A stretch of DNA of 64,000 nucleotides. Origin: Cubamyces lactineus. Its lineage: Eukaryota; Basidiomycota; Agaricomycetes; Polyporales; Polyporaceae. The translations under genes were made by a program, and so were the position numbers. The notes beneath the pieces are model-generated. The model was not told the DNA's origin, searched no databases, and saw nothing but the letters and a program-made list of their open reading frames with translations. The stretch spans positions 670,001-734,000 of the forward strand of contig JACDTU010000005.1 in the NCBI GenBank assembly GCA_022376465.1, in the 5' to 3' direction. Every line of letters starts with the position of its first letter. Position 1 is the first letter of the stretch. This document shows, one piece after another, positions 1-10,784 of this stretch.

Positions 1-1519
1 CCTGGGACGGTACACCGGAATCCTGCATCCTCCTGACTGGCGCGATTGTGAGAGTTCGCGTGGTCGTTGTCCTGATTTTTGATCATCGAGAGACGATGAT
101 GGCATCTAGTGCTGTCTGTTTTCAAGAGGTTACAGACGGGTCCGGTGTGCTGAACAGCGGGGGATTGGGGCGGTAAGGGCGGTGGAAGAGATAGAGGAGG
201 AGGGGATGGGGTGCGCGTCGTCTCAGCCACGTTGGACGTACCCGCAACCGGTTCTGGCCCAGTGAAGGTAGATGGTAGGAGACACGGGGGCGCTGTTTCC
301 ACCTTGCGCCGCTTCGACCGGCGAAGACCTGCATTCTGAACGGTAGTTACTGGCGCGTCTACCTCAGACCCAACGACACTATTCGCGTCGGAGCTGGTGG
401 CGCCGTCATTGAATCCCGCAGCGCCCGCCAACGAAAGCTCGGTCGACGTCACTTTCGACTTCCCCTTCGCCTCCCGGATTTGCGCTGGCTTAATCCGATC
501 GAGACCCGCGTCGTTCTCTTGCTCGTCGCGCTTCCTTTTCGCCACACGTGCGGGTTGCACGCGGGTGGTTGGCAGGTTCGACGGACCGGCAATTGGCTGA
601 GTTGCGGAAAGAATGCCCTCGTCGCGAGCCGTGGGCATCTCTTGCTTCATGTGTACGAGGGAGGGTAGGGCGAAGGACTCTTCGAGGGCGAAGGACTCTT
701 CGAGGGCCGCAGTAGAACGAGAGGGCGACGGGGACGGCAATGTTGGTGCAAAGGTATCAAGGAGGGCATCGGGCGAGGATGGGTGTTGACATGAAGTCGC
801 CGAGGCCGCTTGAAGGGATGGTGGGTGTATAGCACTACCCGAGGCATCTGTCCATGCAACTGATTCGGCGGGGTGTGAGGTAGGAAAAGCGCCTTGCGGG
901 AGGTGCAATGGGAGAAGTGGGAAGGGAGCCTGATGCGGGGTGAACATCAGGGACACACATCCGATACCCATTCATGTCACACGCACGTACCTGGCTATCC
1001 GTGAACGCTCCACATTCATGCTGAAGTTCAAGGCCCAATCCGCTTGAGACATCACCTGACGAGTTCCCGAAACAACCTACGCCGTCAGCTTGTTCACTGG
1101 GAACAGAACCCTCAGGATCCTCGTAGAGACTGGAGCTGGGCGTGGACGCCGCCGCATAAGATGGTAGTGTGAGCCATTCTTGAGGGCAAGCAGATCCCAG
1201 ACTGTTCGTAGGGCTGAGAAGATCGAGAGCGTCATGGATATCGGATGGCGAGCCCGAATCGTAGATACTAGTATGAGGGGTACTCGGCGAGAGCGGGTAG
1301 AACGTTGTATCGTACGGGATGCTCTGCAATGATGAGGATATCAGTTCGAGCGAGGAGGTCTCCTCGTGCTGCATGCTGCACACTCTCACTCACCGTAAAG
1401 GCAAGCTCGTCCTCCTCATCTTGCAGCGCGAACTCCGCCAGAGCATCCCAGTCGATGTCGTGCTGAGCCTTCGAGACGGGTGAGGCTGAAGAAGACGCGT
1501 GATGAGGCTGAGATGACAT
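1..1519 (-). CDS. C2H2 zinc-finger protein, array copy A (3' end outside window)
   Basis: Likely nuclear DNA-binding protein. Exons read on the minus strand: 1519-1394, 1323-991 and 929 to beyond base 1. All junctions are phase 0 and introns are 70 and 61 bases. Exon 1 holds the family N-terminal signature (DIDWDALAEFALQ). Exon 3 has the conserved AGPSNLP stretch, a basic KRKR cluster and a second basic cluster (RRSKRRK). These are followed by the first finger (CNLL...TRCHH...H...H), after which the window ends, so later fingers are not visible. An 18-base tandem duplication near 668-705 repeats the residues EESFAL. The start at 1519 (MSSQ) matches copies B, C and D, but an in-frame extension back to 1744 is open. 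Target genes cannot be inferred. Confidence 0.75.
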
Positions 1520-1603
1520 TGCTCCAGCGTAGAGAGGGGGAGTTACGGTGTATGTGATATGGCAGGGGTTGAGATGTGGGAGGATGGACAGAGAGTGGCT
1601 GGT

Positions 1604-3200
1604 TATAGCCACGACGCGTTCATGAACTCGAGCAGCTCGGCTAAAGCTTTGACGCCCTGAACTTCGACGCGCTCGACCACAACTCGAGTGGCTCGACCTG
1701 AACAATCCGGCCCGGGCTACTGTGTTTGAATCGATTTCAGCCACGCCCGATCAAGCACACAACGCGAGGAACATTAGACTTACTGACAATCGTATACGCG
1801 TCTAACCTCCGCCCGTCCCTCAAAAACCTGCCGTTGTCGCGCTTGCACACCGGGGTCTTCGACGGACTCCGCACGTCTCGAGCTTTCAATGTACTCATAT
1901 TGTACACCGCAGGCCAGAGCAAGACGTACATACCGCGCATGAATGGTGCCCGCGCGACGGTGGAGTCGATGTATCAGGTGCGGCACCTCCAGGGCTTGGA
2001 GTGTGCCTGGCGTTGTAATGCGAATGTGACAACAACGTCTGATGCTAGTCACTCACATCTCGCAGGTTATATGCTCTCCGAGAAGCGCAAGGAACCATTG
2101 CGATTATCAGCAAGACAAGTTACTGGAGAAACGCACTTGTGGTGAGACCATGCCACACCGACTGCAATGCCGCTTGCGGCGGCACGACGAAGCTCCCCTT
2201 TGCGGTCGTGGCTTACAATCGAGTATATCGACCCAAAATCACCAGCTAGCATGAGTGGTGGGTATATACACTTTGTTCCTTGGTGTGCACTCTCGCTGAT
2301 TCCCTCCACCACGAGATGCACACTCGATTCAAACATCATCCAAGGGGCGTGCAGGACGCATTGTCTAGCATCTGACAATGTCCGATATCCCATCATGCCA
2401 ACCGTGCAAGCGTTCTCTCCCCCCTCTTCATTTGTTCAAGAGCCCATGCACCGATTGCATGTGATGTCTTCACACATAGTCAGGCTGTCGAAGGATCATT
2501 GGCGTTTTTTGCGCTTTGTGACTAGGCGAGCTTGTTCACTGTCTCTTTCACAATGTGACCATTCCTCAAGTCCTATTCTGATCGCGCGTGCCCTCATGCG
2601 CAAAGCGCGCGGGACACAAGCGAACAGTCCAAGAGCACCCTAGTGGTGTTAGAATCAAGGCCGGCGCTCAGAGTCGTCTGCAAGAGGGCGCGTTCTCCGA
2701 GCCAGCGAGAAGAAAACTTTTCGCTGAATCGGGGACGGCCTGAAACGCTCATTTCGAGCGTCTAGTACCAGAGGCGACCAAAGCTCGTCTCGACTCGTAC
2801 GCCTGGTCGTTTTCCGTCCTTGGATCTTACCTCTTTGTTTCTTGCTCACCGCTGCCGAGGGTGCCTTTTCTTGTTTCTGCGCTGTTCTCTGCTACTTCGG
2901 GCTACCCTTTGCGCTAACCGAGAGGTGTGGCGAGCTTGAGATCGAAGATAAACAAGGTGGTGGGAATAGGGAAGATTCTGTCCATATCCGAGTCGCCCAA
3001 CCCTAGCCAGAGACTCCCGCAGCGCGCGGCAATCCATCACCACATGCGTTCAACCACCACTCTGTCGCCGTTGTATATGCCACAGTCCCGCACACGTCCT
3101 ACCTTCTACGATGGTGTCGCACAAGTTGAAACTGGCCTGGCAACCTACGACATTCCTGGAAACCATCCCGATACCACGATGCTGGTTTCATCTGGGTAGC
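1604..3200. repeat. Upstream duplicated block, copy A
   Basis: This stretch is homologous to blocks at 7113-8760, 12493-14260 and 17025-18760. Each lies directly upstream of a zinc-finger gene. The best-kept parts are about 1608-1740 (starting GCCACGACGCG, adjacent to the start codon) and about 2681-3040 (containing the ATCGGGGAC core and a GAGATCGAAGA tract). Reading frames inside are not shared by all copies, so I see no gene. It is best read as promoter and intergenic DNA carried along in the tandem duplication, possibly with a non-coding transcript. Confidence 0.7.
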
Positions 3201-5144
3201 AGGAGGTGTGGGCATCGTCAGCTTATAGTTATTGCATGGTGAGTACTAGCCCTTATCGTCACCGTTTACATCTTGTGCTTTCAAGGTGTTCGTACACAAT
3301 CGTGTCTTCCCATGGCTTTCATTTCGCATGCTGTTGATCAGATAGAGGTTGAGTCCTCTTTGCGATGACGAAGACTCGGCTAGTCGTCAGCAAGCTTCAC
3401 GTGAGCAACGGAGTTTCACACAACTCATGGTCCCCTAATGATCCTTCTCGTCTACGGCGTTTTCAAACAAACGTCGACGATCTGGCCCCCCAAGATCCCA
3501 CCGGACGTACATGTCCTGAAGACACTGGTACGTCGCACTCTCATGTTTTCTCGCATATGAGCCCCAATTTTCTCGCTTCGAGAGAAACATCGGAAGAGGT
3601 ACGTTTCAACATCGTGGAATTCGCCTTGCACGATAGGGAGGTGGAGAAATCCAAATCGAGAACCCACTCAACGCCGAGACTGGTCTTGAGCTGGCGGCGA
3701 TGCTGGGCCGCGTAAGTCAGACTCGGATACAGGCAAAGCTCGTTAAGTAGATTGTGGCTGTCAGGCGATACACTCCCTGGCCTATACAGCCGCACGCAGG
3801 TATCTGTTCTTCGGCATGCTGATCATCCATTAGAACGAGTAATGTAAGTTGGTGAGTACCTGCGTCCATCGACGTACATTAGAATCGGCCATGGATTCAC
3901 CCAATACTTACAACGCGACATTCCGTGTCTAATAGAAGCTACTCGAGAGCGTCCTTTCTGTGCTAATCACGACCACGAACGGGTTGACTCTGGTATGGCG
4001 GTCGGGGTCGGGATATGAAGCAATCGCATTTTCAAGGCGGAATCTCGTATTGAAGTATGCAGGAACATCGCCTATTCGGACTCACATAGTGAGGAACCTA
4101 AACTTGCTGTTACAGGTAAGCGGCGCGCGAAAAGGCTCAGCAAAGGTATGACTGTCGTTCCCATGCACCCATGTACCCGTGTTACTGTATGCGCATTCGA
4201 GGGGGGGGACGAATCAAGCGCAAATCGTGACGCGTAGTCTCCTGAGCCGGGGTGGTGGCGATTGCTAACAGTGGGTGCCCAGTATATTCTCGCGTAAGAA
4301 CCGACGACAAGAGCTCCATAGAGGGCACTAACACTAAGGAACCCAAGACGCTGTCCGTCGAGCGGGTGCACATCAACACTGCAAACCTCGTCATCCGCAT
4401 AGCCCTCGTGTCCACCCGCACACTCGCTGCGCTCTTCTAACTCCATCGTAATCTCTGATTGCTATGGGTAATCCTCGCGGCGGACAAAGAGCCCACGTTC
4501 GGCCGTCAGTTATAGATGATCCGGATGGCAATGAGAGACCCTTGGCAGGGCATGGGCACATTCAGACGGCCTCGGAGTAACATCGAGTGCGACTCTAAGT
4601 CCATGCCAAGTATCGCTGAAATGACAAGTGTAGTGCTCGACTCAAATAGCAATACAGAGTACGGTAGTGTTACATCGTACTGATTAACTGCACGTTCATC
4701 ACGACCACTAAATCTGTGAACTCTGCGGTGAAACGTCCGGTGCCGACTAAGACCAGCTCGAAGTATAGGCCTGGAGTGCATAGTCCTCCACTCCCGATCC
4801 GGGTGTCCCTCCGGGCCGGGCTTGAGGGCACAGACGACAAGTCTCTCTGCCTTCGCTCGAGTCCATGGTCTTTGGCGACCGTCAGCTCGGCAGACGCGAA
4901 CCCCCTCCCTTTGGGACGTAGCGGCGTGGTGGCGCCTGCTCATACCGTAGTCTCCTACGCCCCTCTCGACTCAGCCTTCGACTGACCATCTCTTGCTTGG
5001 AAGCCTTCGGGTGGACGGGTTGCACCTCAGCCTGCAGCCTCGCCCTGAGCCGCACCACGCGGACTTCGGCAGAGTGAGGACGCGTTCATGGCTTGTGTCG
5101 GTGCACGAGAGATGGGAGCGACAGATGGGCCGAAGATCAAGTGA
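3201..5144. other. Intergenic, no gene recognised
   Basis: Only short unconserved open frames are present, on both strands. A run of eight or more G lies near 4201. No domain, splice-consistent gene or mobile-element feature was recognised. The DNA separates copy A's upstream block from the 3' end of copy B, and may contain decayed array sequence too diverged to align by eye. Confidence 0.5.
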
Positions 5145-5413
5145 CTAGCACGTTGTCCGTGAGCTTGCGCGCGTTGTGCGAGCGATGCAGACCCTCGGTC
5201 CCTGTGCTGAGACTTCGCCTGCACACGGCAGCGCTATAGCGAACTTGAAGGACGTCATCAGGGGAGCTGCTGCACACCAAGGGAGAGTCAGGGTCGCGAA
5301 GGGCGAGAGGGCGCTCGATTGTTTGGACGAGGAACGTCCAGTAGCCTGACCTAAGGGAGACAGTGTTAGGCGCACGTCAATGTATCCCAGATTACCAGAC
5401 AAACTTACGTCTA
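5145..5413 (-). pseudogene. Exon 2/3 remnant of another array copy, fused to the end of B
   Basis: Reading down the minus strand, the sequence ends an exon with GGCAATAGAC, then shows a GTAAGT donor, a CCTAAC branch site and a TTAG acceptor (intron-like 5408-5351). The same series occurs in the remnant at 10304 (GGCAATAGAC then GTAAGT), and the DNA just after the acceptor also aligns with that remnant. The piece therefore looks like the exon 2 end, intron and exon 3 start of a lost zinc-finger copy. No fingers are visible. It overlaps the stop codon of B. Confidence 0.5.
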
Positions 5414-7029
5414 TTGCCCGTGCTTTGAGCGTTTGTGTCTTGCGAGCTCGTCTTCACGCCCGTAGACCTTGGTACATCCCTGCACGTCGCACGGGAAGCG
5501 GTAGCCCCAGTGATGGTCAAAGATGTGCTTGTTACGGCTACACTTTGTCGCATACTGCACAGTAGAGTTGCATCCCAGGAAAGTGCACCGGAATCCTGGG
5601 TCGTTCGCACCAGCGCGTTTGTGAGTGTTCGCGTGCTTTTGGTTCACTGACTTGCTTGGTGAGAGGCGGTGGTGGCATCTGGTACCGTCCGTGTTCAGAA
5701 GGTTGCAAACGGGCCCGGAAGCCTGGGCAGGACCGGGAGCTGCGGACGAGGAGCCCAGCACAACGGATGTGCTGGCGGCTGAGTCTGATTGGGTGAGGGC
5801 TGGGGGTAAGGGATGCTGAGAGGCAGACATTGCATCTACTTTACGACGTTTGGACCGGCGAGGAACTGCAATAGCGGTCGCCATGGATGTGCTTGCCTGA
5901 GGCTTGGGTACAGTCGTTGTGTCGCCATTGTCGCAACCTTGACTAGACTCTGGGATATCAATAGACAGAGGCTCGGCTGACGTCGCCTTCGACTTCCCCT
6001 TTGTTTCTCGGCTCGCTGGATCTGTTGCCCCAACGATAGCGTCATTCTCTTCCTCGTCACGTCTCCTCTTGACAGCACGTCCGAGCTGTGAACGAGTGGA
6101 TGGTAATCAGGATGGGCCCGCCATTGCCTGCGTTGGTAGCAGGATGTTGTCCTCAAGGTTCAACGACCTCTCTTCCGCGACTCCAGGGAGCGACTCCAGA
6201 GTCTTCTCGGCGGCTAGTGTAGACGGGCCCGTGGAGGGCACGACCGGAGCAGAGACATCGCTAGGAGCGACGGTTGGGGCCGACGGTGCCAAAGGGTGTT
6301 CGGAAGCTACTTGAGAGGATGATGCCAGCGTGGTACTATCCGAGTAGCCTTGCCGCAGAGGCTCGGACGATCCGACGGGGACGAACAAAGGAAAGAGACA
6401 TTGCGGGAGGGGGATAGGGAGGGACACCAATAAGCCCTGGTGTATCGTTAGTTACAATGGCATAGCACGCATTTCGTATGCTCGTCGGAATCGCACGTAC
6501 CTGGGCATCCTGATATATCCCCCACTCGTCTTGGACTGTAAATTCCATTTCGTTCGAGGCGCTGTCCGACGGACCTCTGAATGAATCTACATCCTCTATG
6601 TGGAGACTGGAGGCTTGATTCTTGGGGTCTCTAGAAAGGTTGGACCTAGCCAGCGGCGAAGGCAACAACGACTCCGGTGGTTCAGCAAATTCGAGGCTGG
6701 CGGATGTGGTGGTAGGGCTCAGAGACGGATCGAAGGTGTCGTAAGCATTGGAAAGCGAGGACGAATCGTCAAAGGTGAAATGTGAGGAGCTGGGCGAAAG
6801 AGACTCGAACTGTGCATCGAGCAGGGTATCCTGCCAGAATTGGGAAGTTATATCGAATGAGGAATCCGTACACTGCGCAACAGACACTTTGACTCACCGT
6901 TGATCCAGTCACCTCGTCCCACTCCTGCAACGCGAACTCTGCCAAAGAATCCCAGTCGATGTCGTGCGGACTTTTCATCGTGTTCTCCGTAGTAGACGCG
7001 CTTGAAGGGCATGCGTAGTGAGACGACAT
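5411..7029 (-). pseudogene. C2H2 zinc-finger array copy B with in-frame TGA
   Basis: Exons 7029-6898, 6830-6501 and 6436-5411, all phase 0, with introns of 67 and 64 bases. The reading would give 495 residues, but codon 264 is TGA (bases 6109-6107), in the conserved AGPS[R]LP motif where other copies have Arg or Asn. The frame stays open and conserved for a further 231 codons. That part includes KRRRDEEEND, RRSKRRK and three fingers: CNLL...RCHH, CTFLGC...H...HH, and CDVQGC...H...H (the last is classical C2H2). If the stop is real, the product is a finger-less 263-residue protein. The final residues GQ and the TAG stop come from a fused remnant of another copy. Recent inactivation, a sequencing error or readthrough remain possible. 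Confidence 0.7.
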
Positions 7030-7112
7030 TGCGTGACCGTATATGAATGGGAAGTGGTGTGTGAAGTCAGGGCGAGATAGATGTGTGGGAGTGTGGAGGA
7101 GGCGTAGTTGAA

Positions 7113-8760
7113 TTATAGCCACGACGCGTTCGCAAACTTGAACAACTCGGCTAAAGCCTTGGCGCCCTGAACTTCGACGCGCTCGACCACAACTCGAGTG
7201 GCTCGACCTGAACAATCCGGCCCGGACTACTGTGTTCGAATCGATCTCAGTCACGTATCATCAAGTACAAATCGCGAGGAAAATTAGACTCACCGACAAT
7301 TATACACGCGCCTAACTTCCGCCTGTCCCTCCAGAACTTGACATTGTCGCGCTTGCACACTGGGCTCTTCGTCGGACTCCATGCGCGAACGGCCAGCGCG
7401 CTCATATCGCACGCCTCTGACCAGCGCAGCGTGGACATGCCGATACGATCCGGTGTCCGCGCGAGGGCAGCTTCAATAACCAGGGCGGAGGATATTAGGT
7501 GCAGCACCTCCGGGATTTGGTGTACGTCTCACGATGTACGACCTGAATCTTGGATGTGCAGTACCGGCAACACACAATTCGCAGATTATATATCCTCTGG
7601 GAAGCGCGAAGTACTATTTCAATGACATAAAAGACGGGTTTCTCAAGAAATACGCCTTGTGGTGAGAGACCATGCCCCGCCGACTACAATGTCGCTAACC
7701 ATGGCAAGACGAAGATCCATCTGGCTGCCGTGGAGCACAATTGAGTACATTGACCCTGTACCATCAGCCGGCAGAAGCGGTGGGTATACGCGCTTTGTCT
7801 CTCAGTGCGAGTTCTCGCTGATCACCTTCACCACCAGATGCATAGCCCGCGTCCAAGGGGTATACACGACGCATTGTCAAGTATCTCAATATTCGAGATA
7901 TCCGTTCCGCAAGTTTGTCAGGCTTCGTCGGCCCCGCTGCCTCGCCTTTCTGCTTTTCAAGAGCCTACGCACCGATTACCAGTGGTTTCTCCTCCTACAC
8001 TGAGGCTGTCCAAGCATTATCGGCGTCCTTGACGCTTTGTGACCAGGTGAACCTGCTCCTTGTCGCTTCTACCATATAGACATTCCTCATATGCCAATCG
8101 CGCGTGCCCTCGTATACAAAAAGAACGGGACACGAGCGAGCAGTTCCAAAGGGCGCCCCGCCTTAGACCCAACCCGGCGTTTGCTGGCTTTTCGCCAAAG
8201 GGAGCACATTCCCCGAGCCAGCGAATAGAAAACTTTTCTCTGGATCGGGGACAGTGTTGGGCGCTCAATATGAGCGTCTAGCAGCAGCTCGCAACAGGAG
8301 ACAACCAAAGCTTACGACTCGCTTTCATCCTTGGACGTTACCGCTTTTCTTCTTTCTCACCACTGCTGGGAGTACCTCTGCTTGTCTCTGCACCGTTCTC
8401 TGCTATCATAATGTACCTTTTGCGCTAGGTGAGGCGTGTGACGAACTCCAGATCGAAGAGAAACAAGGTGGAGGAATTGGGGAGAGGTTCTGTCCATTTC
8501 CGAGTCGCCCCAGTTCCGAATTACAACCTAGTCAGGAACTCGCGTGCCGCGCGGCAATCCACCATCATCCTCTCTTATGGACGCCGTTATGGCACAACTC
8601 TACCCAGCATCACACAAGCCCTTGCAATCGCCGCACAGTCAGAGTAGCAACCTCTCCGCTATCCTTTCTGCACCCATGCCACGACCTTCTAAGTACGTTG
8701 CCTCTGTCTGGATCGCATGGAGAGCATCGTCAGCTGTGTTCACTCCAAGATGAGTATCAG
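7113..8760. repeat. Upstream duplicated block, copy B
   Basis: Homologous to the block of copy A along its length, with conserved cores at about 7117-7382 and 8200-8570. A 246-codon open frame runs on the plus strand from 8254, but it is not matched in frame by copies A or C. I therefore do not call it a gene. Confidence 0.7.
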
Positions 8761-10022
8761 CTCTCACCCACGTTTCCGCTGGCGATATCCGGGTATACGC
8801 GTCGTCGCCGTCGCCATGTTCGCCTTGTGCCTCCGATGTTTGGTTATACACAGGCGTATGTTCCCACATTGTTCGTTCTGCATGTCATTGGTTGCTTCGA
8901 GCTCGTATTATTACCGCGCTGTGTGGTCTGCCGCGATGCCCAGTGCTATGCGAGTCGTCAGCCAGCTCCACGTGGGCGGCGATGCCCAAGCTAACTCTTC
9001 GCTATCACTGAACCCCCCTACAACATACCCCGTACCAAACGCCCGCACGACCTAGCTGTTGAAGAGCCTCCTGGACATGTGCGTCCTTTGTAACCTAAGT
9101 TACCATCTTCATTACCAACTCCAGGTGTGTCTGGACAATGATCCTCGCGTTGGAACACCGCTTGTACAGAAGCGGGAGGGGAACCCTCATGCCTAAACTC
9201 TGTTAGAATAATGTGTATGACCTCCATGCCGGAACTAGTCCTGAGCTATCGTGAATGCCAACCCGAACCGGTAAGGCTCAGTCTTGGATGAGTCTCGTCT
9301 TGTAATGAATCGATACATCCCAGGACCTCTGCGGTCGCATGCAGATTACCTACTGTATTTTCGCGTGCTACATTGATTCATAGTTGATAGAGCAGACCGA
9401 GTCAGTGGACGCCTGTGTTTACGAGCGCACATAGTACATACACATCAGTCGCGGCTCTGATCACGCGCCATTGAATGTCTTGTCAGATACGCCCATACAA
9501 GGTCGCAGTACTCCGGTAGAAATCCCATGGATGCCGATGCGACGTAATATACACTGGTACTCCTCAAGTAATGGATGTTGCGTGACGATGGTAGATTTCA
9601 GGTCGCCCCAATGGCATAGGGAGAACTCCGATAGGGCATGGCGGAATGAAAAAGACTTAGGTGAGGTCGGCCCCGTCGGTCGTATCGTTGATGGCCGAGA
9701 TGAGTGCAAAAGCTACGCCGCTGCTACGGGTACCCGAGAGAATCATGGAAGTACTATACATTTACATCGTACTAATACATTCTTGGCCACCAGGAGCGCC
9801 TCCGACTCGGGAACATTCACTACGGGATATCTATCAACAGTCGGTGAACTCCACTTGCCGAATGAACTGAAGGATGGGCCTGACGCGGGCTCGCACTGCT
9901 GCCTCGGATGACGTTAGTGCCCGTAGGGACAGGCAAAAGGCCTCCTTGTGTCGTCACCATCGCCAGGCGTCAGGAGCTTTGTCTGAGCTCCGTGTACCTG
10001 CCAGGGTTCCGCCTCAGCTTTG
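8761..10022. other. Intergenic, decayed; no gene recognised
   Basis: No gene-like series of exons was found. The right-hand part (about 9880-10022) continues the degenerate zinc-finger remnant. It contains a shifted-frame stretch resembling the family motif RTKAELE (read here as ARRTRSKAEAE), but no cysteine-histidine fingers. Confidence 0.4.
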
Positions 10023-10767
10023 CTACGTGTACGTCGTGCAACGTTTGCTGACCCGTAAGAACGGTCGGAGGCCTTTCCCGGGCAGTGTTCTCGCCCGGAC
10101 GAGAGGTAGACGCCTCAGTGGTGAGTCTGCTCTCTTGGTCCTCGTGTATGTGCTGTGAGCAAGAACAAGATCGACGGCGAACAAAAGTCGCAATGGCGGA
10201 GAAGGCCACTGAGGCAGGAGCTGCAGTTGCACAACCTAATGATGGAGCCTGAGGACAGCGTTAGTCAGGTGAACAAGTGCACCATAGCATCCAAGCAACT
10301 TACGTCTATTGCCTGTGGTTCTTCCCTTGGAGGAGACCCACATACACCTGGGCTGGTGAGCCTTGACTCTCGGTTATCGTGAGGACTGAAACTAGAGGCT
10401 TCCGATGCCGACGACGGAGATAGGTGTAGTTGTGGACGATCGCCGGTGTCTAGGATGGTCGTAGAATAAATCGGAGAGTCGAAGACATCGGCGACGGCGA
10501 ACGGTGATCCAGGTTCGGACAGGCTGGTATATGTGGATGTGACTTTGAGAGTGTCGAAGGCCGAACCGAGCTCAGAGCACTGCCAGGTTCAGATTGTAGG
10601 TTTGAGTCAGTGTTGCAGCGCTGGACATCGTCACTCACCGTATAATCGAACTCGCTGTCTTCCTCCTGTAGTGCGAAATTCGCCAATCTATCCCAGCCCA
10701 CCTGGTCGTTTTCCTTGTCTGTGAATGCAGGTGCGCTGGAAGGGAATGCGGCGTAACATAGCAGCAG
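10023..10767 (-). pseudogene. Headless zinc-finger remnant between copies B and C
   Basis: Begins 17 bases past the stop of copy C. Exon 1 (about 10767-10639) keeps the family signature (QVGWDRLANFALQEE) but has no start codon, and a stop lies just upstream in frame. Exon 2 is 10579-10304 (92 open codons, phase 0). An intron at 10303-10236 leads to an exon 3 start resembling copy B (VQLQLLPQWPSP), which ends in a stop at 10023. Farther on, family motifs continue in another frame, which indicates a frameshift. The upstream block seen with intact copies is absent. It is a decapitated and frameshifted duplicate. Confidence 0.7.
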
Positions 10768-10784
10768 CTAATACTACCCACAGA

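Noticed and set aside
8254..8994. 246-codon plus-strand open frame in the array B upstream block
   Set aside because: Homologous DNA in blocks A and C is interrupted in that frame, and no domain or splice support exists. Likely chance in duplicated intergenic DNA.
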